The notes under the pieces were generated by a model. It was not told where the DNA came from, made no database searches, and saw nothing but the letters and a program-made list of their open reading frames with translations. A program made the position numbers and the translations under genes. 64,000 nt of DNA from Palaemon carinicauda (lineage: Eukaryota; Arthropoda; Malacostraca; Decapoda; Palaemonidae): NCBI RefSeq assembly GCF_036898095.1, contig NC_090751.1, positions 77,249,695-77,313,694 of the forward strand, given 5' to 3'. Every line of letters begins with the position of its first letter. Within the stretch, counting starts at the first letter, position 1. Positions 44,286-55,320 of this stretch are shown in pieces.

Positions 44286-46688
44286 GTATCTAATTCTTAT
44301 ATTGTATAAATTTAGCTCTGGCCGTAATGTAAGGATTTAACTTGAAATAAACTATGTTTTTGCCAGAGCTATTGCCTGGACCGGAGGCGCCTTCGGCGCT
44401 GTCGTTCGTAACGCATGTGATATTTAGTTAGCCAGAACGACTTTCCAGGTATAATAGCTTAAATAAATATATTTAGCTATGTAGTCTTCATTGCTAGGAA
44501 TTTTCTATATTATGACGATAGTATTCTTTAGTTTCGGCGAATTAGGTAGCCGATCTTGTTGACGCTAGGCTTCCTAGCCTAGGTGTTTTAGATTACTCTC
44601 TTGCACGATATAATAGGCGTTCTTGGTGTTATTAATTTTAAATGAAGATATTAGGCAATTTATACATATAAGATATATGGATTGCATAATAATTTTCCTC
44701 TTCCAAGATAGTATACGAAAGAGCTTCGATGAGTCAGGTAGTCGATCTCACTATCACTAGGCTAATAGCCTAGTGGCTTTAGTATACTTTCATACGATCT
44801 CCCCGGTTACCTCTATGTAAAAGGTAATCCCTTCTTCCCTCTGAGTGTAGCCTATGGCTACAATCCTAGCCGGTCTTGCCTTGAATTGTGATTCTGGTAA
44901 GGTTAGGCTAGGGTTTTCTGCCCCTTTACCAAGCCATTGTTGATGAGCTTTGGGTTTGGGCTAGAACCTCAGAGTACTTGTCGTGTGCCGGCAGCTGTCC
45001 AATATGGTGAATGTACTCCCCTGCTGGAAGTAGTTGGTTGGCATAGGAGGCATTGCCCCCTAGACTGCACTTGGAGGGGTCATGGGATCCCCTTCTCCCT
45101 GTGGTCTAGCGACTAGTCCTGTGCCTCCAGACCCTAGGCTGAAGAATAGTGATTATTCTTTGGCCTAGGATGGCGCAGGCATGGGAACTCTGTTTCTCTT
45201 TTAGTTAGGTGACAGCTTGATGATGCCGGTCCCATTACTGTATTGGCAGACCCTAGGCTGGAGAATGTACTCTCCTTATGCCTAGGATGGCACCGATACT
45301 GAAACAGAGTTTCCTTTTTGTGTGGTAGGGACGGCATGCCGCCGGCTCCTCTCACAGCTTATACAGGACCCTTTTCCTCGTCCCTTTCTGTCCTTTGGTG
45401 ATTGCCTAGCTATCACATCTCTGTGTCCGCTGTCCTACAATCTCACCGATTGCCGGAGGGTTGTAGGTCCGGCTCGGTCTTCTGCCTATATGGCCTAGTC
45501 GTTCAGCTTCCCTATGGGACATGATGTTCTGGGATAGCTGTTTCGGCAGGTCTAGCTGCCGGCAGGAGACCCATTTGCCTTAGAGTGTTCTTCAGTCCTC
45601 CCTCGGGCTGCCATCCGCTGCCTTTGTCCGACTGATACCGGTATAGCTGCGGATGGGTGGAAGCTTGATCACATGTTCTCCCCTTCCATTAGAACCCTCA
45701 TTCAGGAGGAAGGTAGTGATACAATGGGTAGTGCTGCTACTCTTTCATCACCCTTCACTCCTTCCTTTCTCTCTCTCTAATGGCTAGTGCCGCCGACTAC
45801 TAATCTACCTGGCAGCTGCCGGCTACTAACCTTGCCGGCAATATGCAGGCTAGACTTGTGGTCCGACAGCCATTGATTCATTGTCACATCTGACTCTGCC
45901 GGCGAGAGCCAGCAGTGTCTGTACTTGGCCACTACCCGGTCACATTGAATGATGGCTGGGATGGTGTGCCTTCAGTCGGTGATCCGCCAGCAGTTCGGTG
46001 GGTCACCGGCAAGTCGGCGGGCTGCCGGGTATACATAGTGTCTGTACTTGGCCACTACCCAGTGACATTGAATGATGGCTGGGATGGTGTGCCTTCAGTC
46101 GGTGAACCGCCGGCAGCTGGCGAGTCTCCGGCAAGTTAAATTAAGTCTAAGTACTAGCCTTGCCGGCAGCACGCCGGCAGTAACTGTTGTATATGAATAT
46201 ACAGTAGCCAGTACATTTGTAGTATAGAGCATACTGCAGACAGAAAACTATGGTATTTAATTACACAGTAGTCAAAGTTTTCCAACATACTCTATGCATC
46301 CAGGCGCAGTCTATTGTTGAGACCTAATAGAATTGGGAAAGGAATTCCCTTTTCTTTACACTGATTGTTGATCAGTTTCTTTAATCCTCATTATTAACTC
46401 TTTTGGAAGTGGGTGTTGTTTACCCTAATCTATCCTTGTGGGCTAGAATCTTCCATTGGGCCTCTTATAGAGGATACCCTAGAATTAATAGTGAGGAAGG
46501 TCACAGCAATTGGCTGGGCGGGTACCACATGTACGTGTCTTTCCTATTTCATTTCCAGCTTACCTATCCTAAGCTATATGCAATAAAATAGAATGGAAAT
46601 TGTTATTATACTGTAATACTTATTAAAATATTCATTAGTCTAATGAGATAGACCACAATATACTCATTTTATTTTCCTCTCTTTACAG
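44286..46688 (+). other. DIRS-gammaB leader/intron, no gene
   Basis: 2.4 kb between the putative donor and the acceptor (CCTCTCTTTACAG). It holds GCCGGC-rich repeats and a 123-bp tandem duplication, but no frame with recognisable motifs. Parts are shared with gammaA 29087-29911 and gammaC 52931-53217. Confidence 0.6.
45915..46135. repeat. 123-bp direct repeat in the gammaB leader
   Basis: GTGTCTGTACTTGGCCACTA starts at 45915 and again at 46038, with the following 85 bp nearly identical. 123 bp is 41 codons, so an open frame with two 40-residue repeats results, but nothing else suggests coding. Confidence 0.85.
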
Positions 46689-48530
46689 GAAGACTATGTC
46701 AAGTGTGACAGTGTGTCTGCAGTATTCGCCGCAGGAACTTTTATGGCCATCTGCGGTGTATGACACACTCCCGCTGTTCCATCACCAAGGGACCTCTAAA
46801 ATACTGGGACCCACATATATGTACAGTGTGCAAGGACCTGCTGAATGAGGTGTTTGAAAATCCCAAGACAGCAGCGTCAAGGGATGCAGCTCGGGAGAAG
46901 TTACGCAAATGGGTTCGTGGTTTTCAAAAGAACCCCACGGGACCTTACCTCCCTAGTGAGCGTATGCGAGCTCTGCTATTCCCCAAAGCATCTGCGGATG
47001 CTGTTATTCCTCAGCCTCACCCTGAGATCCCTTGCATCCAGATATCTGTCGACACGGATGTCTCGGATGCGATGAAGTACTTCCATCTAGATAATGAGAA
47101 GATGTCAGAGGTGTCAGAGGACACCGAAAAGGACCTTCTGGCAGAAGGTTGAGAAGAGGAGTCAACGGTGGCTCCTGAGACAGAAGAGGAGGAGGTCGAA
47201 ACAATCTGTTTCGTCGGTTCCTGCCCCATAACCTGTAACCTCTACGTCCTCCGCTCCTGAAACTACGAAGTCGGACGACACTCTGGCTGCCATCAAAAGT
47301 TATGATGGAAATGTACAACAAGATCAAGCAAAGGGAAGCTGAACTCAAGAAGGAGATTCTTCGAATTACGATTTCCCGTGGGTCTCAACGGAGGCTCAAT
47401 GTTAAGGATCTTCCCTCGTGTTCTGAGGTTAACCCATGGAGGCATGACGAGTACATGCCCATAACCAATGGCTAGATCTTCATTTCGGAAAAGCTGGGCA
47501 CTGTCCCCATTGAAGACGTCGAGTTCTGGCCCAGCTTTGAGTCCTATCCAGACTGCTTTGTTCGTCTTAAGACGGAATCGATTTCCAAGGAGGAAACAAA
47601 CCTTAAGCAGGTTATAGTGCTTGAATACTCAAAGGCTCAGGCTTTGTTCGCCAGCAGCCTGAAGGACAAGGGCTTCACCAATTCTAAGGTGCTGGCCCTG
47701 AGCAAGAAGCATCCCTCTTTTCTTGCTCCTACAGCTATGGTTTTCCCCTTCGCAGAGAAATTGTTCAGGGCAGTGGAAGCAGGGATACATTGCCCTACAC
47801 TAGAAGAGTGTAGGCCCCTCTCCCTGGCCTTACCATCCGATGATAAACACTGAAAGGACATTCAGCTAACCTTCTCAGTCGGGAAGTTGGAGGCTGATAT
47901 CGCTGGCCGCCAGTTCAATGAGAACCTCCCCAAGTTGTCTGAGTTTCTCCTACGTAGAGAACAAGACACAAGGGAGAGGCTTTCTGCCTCTCTGTCCCTC
48001 CAGGTGTCCATGGAGGCAATGGCCAGTGAACAAAGAACCCCAGACATGTTCATGGTCTTGGCCAAGGCACATTTGGCAACCCTAACCAAAGATTTCTACA
48101 GCTTCGTTAGGGCAAAAACGGCTTGTAGACGGTTCGTGTTTGCTTTGGCTGCGGTCAAACACGAACCCAGGAAGTTGATATCTTCAACATCTGGGGGAAA
48201 GATCTGCTTCCAAACGATCTAGTCAAGGAAATTGTCGACAAGGCCACCACGGAGAATAGATATCTTCTCCAGAAGTGGGCCATGTCAGCGAAAAGAAAGT
48301 CTTCTCCGGATGAGGGTCCCCAACCGAAGAGAAAGACAAAAAGGCCAAGAGTGCCAACTAGCCCTGCAAAACAACAACTTCCCATGACCACGGCGCCACA
48401 GATGGTGGCACAGCCCCAACCTACCTACCAGTTGGTACCCCAACAAGTGGTGACTCAGTCACCAGCCTTTACTCCCACCTATGAGAGGTAGACCACTACC
48501 TTTCGCCCTAGAGGTAGAGGCTCAGGTAGA
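46689..48530 (+). pseudogene. DIRS-gammaB Gag
   Basis: Conserved frame from the acceptor: an early in-frame TGA near 46706, then RCMTHSRCSITKGPLKYWDP and CTVCKDLLNEVFENP (the same Cys/His set as gammaA), KWVRGFQKNPTGPYLPSE and SEDTEKDLLAEG-stop at 47150. Later blocks in other frames: KVLALSKKHPSFLAPTAM (47617-47853), FNENLPKLSEFLLRREQDTR to VKHEPRKLISS (47887-48222) and a Pro/Gln-rich tail (48282-48491). Multiple lesions. Confidence 0.75.
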
Positions 48531-48639
48531 GATTCCTCTAGACGTCCCTCTAGAGGAAGAGGAGGTAGGGGAGCAAGCGGTCGAGTAGGCAAGCCCTCTG
48601 GAAACCAAAGGCAATGAGATGCTTCCGGTAGGAGAAAGA

Positions 48640-50460
48640 CTCCAACTCTTCCGGGATCGTTGAACCTTCGATCCCTAGCCCCACAGCATAATCAAGAACG
48701 GACTAGGCTGGGGGGTGGAAGACAGCTCCACCAGCATTTCCTCAGTTCTTCCAACACTCCACCCCTGTTCTGGAAGAATACGTCCCAGAGCTCTTGAGCA
48801 AACAGGTGATCAAGAGGGCAAAGTCCATCAAATTCCAAGGAAGGCTGTTTTGTGTTCCCAAGAAGGACTCACACAAACTCAGAGTCTTTCTGGATTTGTC
48901 TCCTCTCAACAAGTTCATCGAGAACATCAAGTTCAAGATGTTAACCCTTCAACACATAAGGGCCCTATTGCCCAAAAGGGCATACACAGTCTCCATAGAC
49001 ATGGCGGATGCCTATTGGCATATTCCAATGAATTGCCAGATCTCCTCCTACCTAGGATTCAGGCTACAAAAAAGAAAGTACGTTTTCAAAGCCATGCCCT
49101 TCGGGATAAACACAACCCCAAGGATCTTCACGAAGCTTGCAGAAGCATTCGTTCAACAACTACGCCTACAAGGTGTCCAGGTGGTATCATACCTGGACGA
49201 TTGGCTGGTGTGGGCAGCATCGGAAGCGGAATGCTTGCAAGCATCCAAGAAGGTGATCCAGTTCCTAGAACATCTAGGATTCAAAATCAACACCAAAAAG
49301 TCTCGACTATCTCCAGCTCAGAAGTTCCAATGGCTAGGCATACATTGGGATTTACAGTCACATTGCCTCTCCATTCCATTAAAGAAGAGGAGAGAGATAG
49401 CGGGACCTCTCAAGAGACTCCTAAAATACAGTTGGATTTCAAGACGCCAACAGGAGAGAGTGCTAGGCTCCCTCCAGTTTCCTTCAGTGACAGACCCAGT
49501 GCTAAGAGCACAGCAAAAAGATGCATCAGGAGTCTGGAGAAGATACGCATCAAACGCTCGAAGAGATCTAAGAAGACCACTACCGATTCAGCTACGATCA
49601 CTTCTCAAGCCTTGGTCGGAGGCCGGAAAGTTCAATAGGTCAATACCTCTACAGCCGCCTCCACCCTCAGTTGTCATCCATACAGACGCACCATTGGAAG
49701 GATGGGGGGGGGGGTCACTCCTATCAATGCAGAACTCAAGGAACTTGGTCCTCTCTGTTCAGGACTTTTCACATCAACATTTTGGAGGCCATGGCAGTCT
49801 TTCTCATATTGAAGAAATTTTCCCCTCGTCCTTCAGTCCACATAAGACTGATTCTGGACAGCGAAGTTGTGGTAAGATGTCTGAATCGTCAAGGCTCAAG
49901 ATCGCCTCAACTAAACCAAGTGATGTTGGCCATCTTCCGACTAGCGGAAAAGAAGAGATGGCACTTATCAGCAGTTCACCTTCAAGGGTTCCGCAATGTG
50001 ACAGCGGACGCTCTATCCAGGATAGCTCCGATAGTCAGAGTGGTCCCTAGATGCAAAATCATTCTCATTCATCTTGCATCAAGTCCCAGAACTGCAGATC
50101 GACCTCTCTGCAAAGAGCGACAACAAGAAACTTCCTCGATACGTGGCTTCGTACGAGGACCCTCGAGCGGAAGCAGTGGACGCCATGTCCTTGGACTGGA
50201 ACAAATGGACCTGGATTTACCTGTTCCCTCCACCCAACCTGCTGTTGAAGGTCCTCAACAAGCTGAGATCTTTTCAGGGAACAGCAGCCCTAGTGGCTCC
50301 CAAGTGGCCCCAGAGCAACTGGCTCCCTTTAATTCTGGAATTACAGCCGACGCTGATTCCTCTGCCGCACCCAGTTCTGTCTCAACAAGTTCAGAAGTCG
50401 ATTGTCTTCACTTCATTACAGAAAACCCGAGACCTTTATCTCATAATTTTCTCTCCCTAG
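48640..50460 (+). pseudogene. DIRS-gammaB reverse transcriptase-RNase H
   Basis: The 418-codon frame 48794-50050 contains the whole RT: FQGRLFCVPKKDSHKLRVFL, VSIDMADAYWHIPM (motif A), KAMPFGINTTPRIF and SYLDDWLVWAAS, thumb QWLGIHWDL and the RNase H start VVIHTDAPLEGWGG. A run of 11 G at 49704-49714 shifts the frame in RNase H; the true continuation (from 49671 frame) has INILEAMAVF, LDSEVVVRCL and VTADALSR. Another shift near 50040 leads to frame 50074-50460 (ELQIDLSAKSDNKKLPRYVA ... LLLKVLNKLRSF), which overlaps the YR frame before ending. RT itself looks intact. Confidence 0.9.
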
Positions 50461-51440
50461 CAGTAAAGAAAAGGTTCGGGATCTCGAAAAAAAGTATTGA
50501 CTTCTTGGAGGAATTCAAATCAAAATCTACCAAAAGGCAATACGAGTCATCTTGGAAGAAATGGATAGCTTTTGTCAAGGCAAAGAATCCAAAGGAAATC
50601 TCGATGGATTTCTGTTTGTCTTTCTTTATTCACCTTCATGGACAAGGTTTAGCAGCCAACACGATAACTACGTGTAAATCTGCCTTGACAAGACCTTTAC
50701 TGTATGCTTCCAAATAGACTTGTTTAATGAAATTTTTAATAAAATTCCTAAGGCCTGTGCCACACTTAAGACCCGCAGCTCCTCCAAGGCCCATCTTGTG
50801 GTCTCTTGATAAGGTGCTACATTTTGCCTAAAGTTTGGACAATGAGGCTTGCTCTTTGAAAGATTTGACTCAGAAAGTTATTTTCTTGTTTGCTCTAGCC
50901 TCAGGGGCTAGAGTTAGTGAAATAGTGGCCTTGTTTAGGGAAGAAGGGCATAGCCAGTTTGCTGAAACGGGTGAGCTAAACCTCTTTCCCGACTCAACGT
51001 TTCTCGCTAAGAATGAGCTACCCACTAAGAGGTGGGGTCCCTGGAGAGTCTGCCCTCTGAAGGAAGATGTCTCGCTGTGTCCAGTGGAGAGTCTAAAGGT
51101 CTATCTTTGCAGAACTTCAGACTTCAGGGGAGGACAGCTCTTTAAAGGAGAAACATGGGGTTCAAACCTATCACTAAAACAACTAAGGGCGAAGATCACC
51201 TACTTTATTCGCAGATCGGATCCTGACAGTACACCCGCAGGTCATGATCCTAGGAAGATTGCTTCTTCGTTAAATTTCTTCCAGCTTATGTACTTCGAGA
51301 GTCTTCGCTCGTTTACTGGATGGAAGTCATCCAGGGTGTTCTTTAAACACTATGCGAAGCAAGTTCATGAATTAAAGCGCTTCGTGGTAGCGGCAGGTAG
51401 TGTGCTAAAACCTGTTGCTCAGTGCTGCGAGGAACAGTGA
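50380..51440 (+). pseudogene. DIRS-gammaB tyrosine recombinase, two in-frame stops
   Basis: One frame throughout: LSHNFLSLAVKKRFGISKKS, the core-binding domain (STKRQYESSWKKWIAFVKAK, LAANTITTCKSALTRPL), a TAG at about 50715, a TAA about 40 codons later, then the catalytic domain: FALASGARVSEIVALF (first Arg), FLAKNELPTKRWGPW, GHDPRKIASSLNFF (His-x-x-Arg) and VFFKHYAKQ (Tyr). All catalytic residues are in place; only the two stops inactivate it. It overlaps the end of the RNase H tail frame. Confidence 0.9.
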
Positions 51441-52020
51441 ATTATGTGAGACTAAAGGGTGTGCATGTTGGCACTTTATAGTGCAACATGGTAGTGAAAT
51501 GTCATCACGGTGACATTATGGACTGTTCCAATATACTAAGGTGATGTAACATAGACTGAACACTAGCGCCATGTGTTTCTTACACAAGTGTAAATAGATA
51601 GATTCTCAGAAAGACATTAAAATTTCTAAAACAAAAAATTTTCATGTGAGGTGGCAGTTTTATTTTTCAGATCAAGCAAGCATTTCTGATTTATTTTATC
51701 TTGTCTATGTTATTGAAATGATTTTTCATTTGCATTTTTTACATTGTTGTAAATGTATGTTGAACTTTATTTATTGCTTATCAATAAATACTAATATGCT
51801 AGGTGGGTTACATAAAATATGCAACTTCGAGACTTTTTCCGAGTCTAGTTTCACTCTTCCCTGTAGGGGGCAGGAAGCACTAACATAGTATATGATTAGC
51901 AGAAATGACATATAACAGTAATGTCATAGGTCTCTTAGGTCTAAAGGACCATGGAAAGATTGTCTTGAAATCGAAAGGCACAACTGGGAAATTCACGATA
52001 CATTAATGCTCTGGTAAACT
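51441..52020 (+). other. DIRS-gammaB 3' non-coding region
   Basis: No gene seen; AT-rich. Parts match gammaA 41400-41690. Confidence 0.65.
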
Positions 52021-52541
52021 TCCATCGGGACGACATGGCCTCAGCCCAAAAAACGGATTTTGAGCGAAGCAAAAAATCTATTTGTGGGTGAGATAGCCAA
52101 GTCGTCCTCATGGACCCGCCCTCCTTTCTATGAAAGGCCTTGGCAGGCTCCCTCCCGATATATTACTGTATCTAAAAGTACTGGCTTAATGCTACAAAGG
52201 AATAAAGATGGCCGATGATTGTGGCGCCATCTGAGTACTCAAACAGTAACGGAGGAGGAGAATTTTGTAACGGCTCCGCTTTTATTTTGCCACTTTTCCC
52301 TCTCAAAGCGTAAACGCTATGCGGGGTGCAGATTGCTATGTGGCGTGTCAAGAATACGTCCCCTGATATTATGCGATATCCTAAAAGGAAACTTTAAGGA
52401 TATTCGCGCCAGAAGTTAGAATTCTGGAGACCTTTAGTTAAATTCTCAGGGAATATCACCGTAGTCAAATATACCCTAGGAAACTACTGAAAGGAATCTT
52501 CCATCAGGACGACATGGCTATCTCACCCAAAAATAGATCCG
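52021..52541. repeat. DIRS-gammaB ICR and 3' inverted repeat
   Basis: ICR 52021-52113: CATGGCCTCAGCCCAAAAAA joined to CGGATTTTGAGCGAAGC and on to GAGATAGCCAAGTCGTCC. The inverted repeat 52190-52541 mirrors 43868-44190. At the tip AAATAGATCCG replaces the expected AAATAGAT...GCTCAAAATCCG. Confidence 0.85.
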
Positions 52542-53225
52542 TTTATTATGCTAATTCCATGTAATGATGTTTACATCGAAATTACTTTTAAAAAGTCCAA
52601 ATTTGTTCTTCGGTTGTTATCACTTGCCTTGTCAAGCACTAGCGAGGAAATAACAGGTGATGTAAAGGTGACTTCGTATACAGAGTATATTTTATTGGGC
52701 TCAAGCCATGTTGTCCTGATAGAAGGTTCCTAATAGTAGCTCCCAAATGTACTACAGTGATATTCCCAGAAAATTTACCTTTAGGTCTCCAGAATTCCAA
52801 CTCTTGGCACGAATATCCTTAAAATTTCTCTCAAGGATATTGCATAATATCAGGGACGTATATCTTGATACGACACATAGCGATCTTCACCCCGAATAGT
52901 GTTTACGCTTCGAGGGGGAAGAGTGGCAAGTTAATTTAAGTCTAAGTACTAGCCTTACCGGCAGCATGCCGGCAGTAACTGTTGTACATGAATATACAGT
53001 AGCCAGTACATTTGTTGTATAGAGCATACTGCAGACAGAAAGCTATGGTATTTAATTATACAGTAGTCAAAGTTTTCCAACATACTCTATGCATCCAGGC
53101 GCAGTCTATTGTTGAGACCTAATAGAATTGGGAAAGGAATTCCCTTTTCTTTACACTGATTGTTGATCAGTTTCTTTAATCCTCATTATTAACTCTTTTG
53201 GAAGTGGGTGTTGTTTACCCTAATC

Positions 53226-54858
53226 CAGTGTTTCTTAAACTTTTTTGTGCAGCGGACCCTTTTTATCAAAATTACTCATGTAGCGGACCCTTTATTATTA
53301 TAATTTTCCTCTTGAGTTTGAAAGTGTTTGCAGGTCATAATATACTGAAATTACAACTGAATTATTTATTAATGGCTTATCTTCAACATAAATGTTTATA
53401 TTTTGCTTAACATAATTTCCACAACATTGATAATTTTGCATACAAATTTTCATGAACTTAACAGCAACGCTTCCTCCTCATATCTCACAACCATACTTAA
53501 TGCGATGAATGATACTGTTTTTGCTGCCTCACTACTGTTGGAATATCTGGCTCCAGTCTGCTGAGTTTCAGTCGCATGTCGGGTTCGACATTGATTCGGT
53601 TGCACTTCTTCGTTTTAAGATCAACCAGTGTAGAAAATCCAATTTCACAGTTGTACGTTGTTGGGAACGGCATCAAGTGTTTCAAAGCAATTTCTGCAAG
53701 TCCAGGGTACTCTGGCTGGACTTGAGCCCAAAAATTGGCCAAACTTCTTTCCCTGAATAGGGTCTTCAGTGTCCCACTTGTTGCAATCTCGACAAGATTA
53801 TCAGATTCTTTTGATGACAGGTTGACACTGACCTTTTCTATATCTACTTTATCTGTAACAAATGGATTTCTAATCCACTCAAAGCTTGGGTCTGGTTCTT
53901 CAAAATATTTTCCTAACTCTGAGTGAAAGCCTTGCAGATGGGCTTTGATAGCTTGTGTTGTGTCACCATCTAGCTCTTCCTTGGAAGTAAGCAGGAAATC
54001 TGCTAATGAAGGAAAAGACTCAAAATCTTTGTGGTCAATGCGGCCGCACCACAAGTCCAGCTTCATTCGTGTTGCCTGTATTTTGTCCTGCACTTTAAAG
54101 ATGGTAGTATCTTTTCCTTGCAAAGACAGATTCAATCCTGCGCCTGTCTCCAGTAGCTTGAGCTGAGTTGCACTGTTAGCATGGTTTCTTTCTTCTTTAA
54201 GGCCAGTGCTGTCATGGTTGTTATTCTGGAATTCAGTTTTTTTCTTTGTAAGTGAGCCTGTCTTGAGCCACAGATCCATTATCCTGATGCTAAAAAGTAA
54301 GCTAGGCTGTCTTCTGATGTTTATCCTGCAAGTAACAAGTAACTTGGCGAGGTCACGAGGTCTAGTATTCGAAATTCTAATCTCAAAAAGGTAGGTAATA
54401 ACGTTCAACAAATGGCATATAAAAAATCAGTATGTCGTCATAAGCATCCAGATGATTTTCAATACAAAGAGGAGCACAAGCAACTGCCGTGTGTTCCTCA
54501 CAGCGGCCTTAACGTCAACTGATATGTGGCGGGCGGCTGCACCACCGGGCATCAGTCAGTACAATGTTGCCAAATCATAAACACCACTGCCTTCTATAAA
54601 GTTGTTTTTATGTCTTTTTCGGAATTTCGTTGAGGATTTCACCCCAAGGGAGGAAGGCGGCATTACTTAAATTACTTCCATCCCAATGTGACTTAGCCAC
54701 TGTAAAAAGCCATCAGGATTTGGTGCTACAAAAATAGGAATTTAGGAGGTTTTTGCCGAAAATTTGACTGAAATCGATATTAAAAATTATCCTGCGGACC
54801 CCTTGGAATATTCCACGGACCCCTGGGGGGTCCGCGGACCACACTTTAAGAAACACTG
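53226..54858 (-). mobile_element. hAT-family DNA transposon, internally deleted
   Basis: 1,633 bp with 15-bp terminal inverted repeats CAGTGTTTCTTAAAC / GTTTAAGAAACACTG (nearly perfect) and an exact 8-bp target duplication CCCTAATC at 53218-53225 and 54859-54866. gammaB at 46427-46436 shows the uninterrupted site (TTTACCCTAATCTATCCTTG). One internally deleted transposase frame on the minus strand. Confidence 0.95.
53497..54279 (-). pseudogene. hAT transposase remnant (ZBED/FAM200-like), internally deleted
   Basis: I take the start at 54279 (MDLWLKTGSLTKKKT), the typical N-terminus of this transposase group; upstream codons look untranslated. About 45 residues later the frame jumps to the C-terminal third: LNLSLQGKDTTIFKVQDKIQ, a hydrophobic helix region and the dimerisation domain FWAQVQPEYPGLAEIALKHL, then PTTYNCEIGFSTLVDLKTKK and RMRL-like end. 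The BED zinc finger and the catalytic DDE region are absent, so it cannot catalyse transposition. The remaining frame is open, which suggests a recent origin or mobilisation in trans. Confidence 0.85.
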
Positions 54859-55124
54859 CCCTAATCTATCCTTGTGGGCTAGAATCTTCCATTGGGCCTC
54901 TTATAGAGGATACCCTAGAATTAATAGTGAGGAAGGTCACAGCAATTGGCTGGGCGGGAACCACATGTACGTGTCTTTCCTATTTCATTTCCAGCTTACC
55001 TATCATAAGCTATATGCAATAAAATAGAATGGAAATTGTTATTATACTGTAATACTTATTAAAATATTCATTAGTCTAATGAGACAGACTACAATATACT
55101 CATTTTATTTTCCTCTCTTTACAG

Positions 55125-55318
55125 GAGGACTATGTCAAGTGTGACAGCGTGTCTGCAGTATTCGCCGCAGGAACTTTTATGGCCATCTGGGGTGTAAGAC
55201 CTCTAAAATACTGGGACCCACAGGTATGTACAGTGTGCAAGGACCTGCTGAATGAGGTGTTTGAAAATCCCAAGACAGCAGAGTCAAGGGATGCAGCTCA
55301 GGAGAAGTTACGCTTTCT
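55125..55318 (+). pseudogene. DIRS-gammaC Gag exon 2, 5' fragment
   Basis: After the acceptor (CCTCTCTTTACAG) comes the same Gag start as gammaB, including the TGA and RPLKYWDPQVCTVCKDLLNE ... REKLR-type end, cut at about 55318 by the junction with alpha3. A small deletion removes the Cys/His segment before LKYWDP (TGTAAGACCTCTAAAATACT). Confidence 0.75.
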
Positions 55319-55320
55319 AA

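Larger units (their letters stand above)
43868..52541 (+). mobile_element. DIRS-gammaB retrotransposon, nearly full length
   Basis: 8.7 kb plus-strand DIRS element with both ends: 5' tip TTTTTTTGGGCTCAGGCCAT at about 43868, ICR at 52021-52113, 3' inverted repeat to about 52541. Order: 5' repeat, short Gag exon 1, 2.4 kb intron/leader, Gag exon 2, RT, RNase H, overlapping YR. It is the best template in the window for reading gammaA, gammaC and gammaD. Lesions are stops and frameshifts rather than large deletions, though the outermost 3' tip has lost about 20 bp relative to its own ICR. Confidence 0.85.
52691..55318 (+). mobile_element. DIRS-gammaC, truncated, carries a hAT element
   Basis: The 5' tip region at 52691-52930 (ATTGGGCTCAAGCCATGTTG...GAGGGGGAAGAGTGGCAA) is joined at a shared GGCAA to leader sequence equivalent to gammaB 46135, so exon 1 and most of the intron are deleted (about 2 kb). 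Leader and Gag exon 2 continue to 55318, interrupted by hAT at 53226-54858. At 55319 homology switches abruptly to minus-strand DIRS-alpha3. Confidence 0.8.

Noticed and set aside
45134..45355. Short frame in the gammaB leader
   Set aside because: Falls in GC-rich leader repeats without conservation in gammaA.
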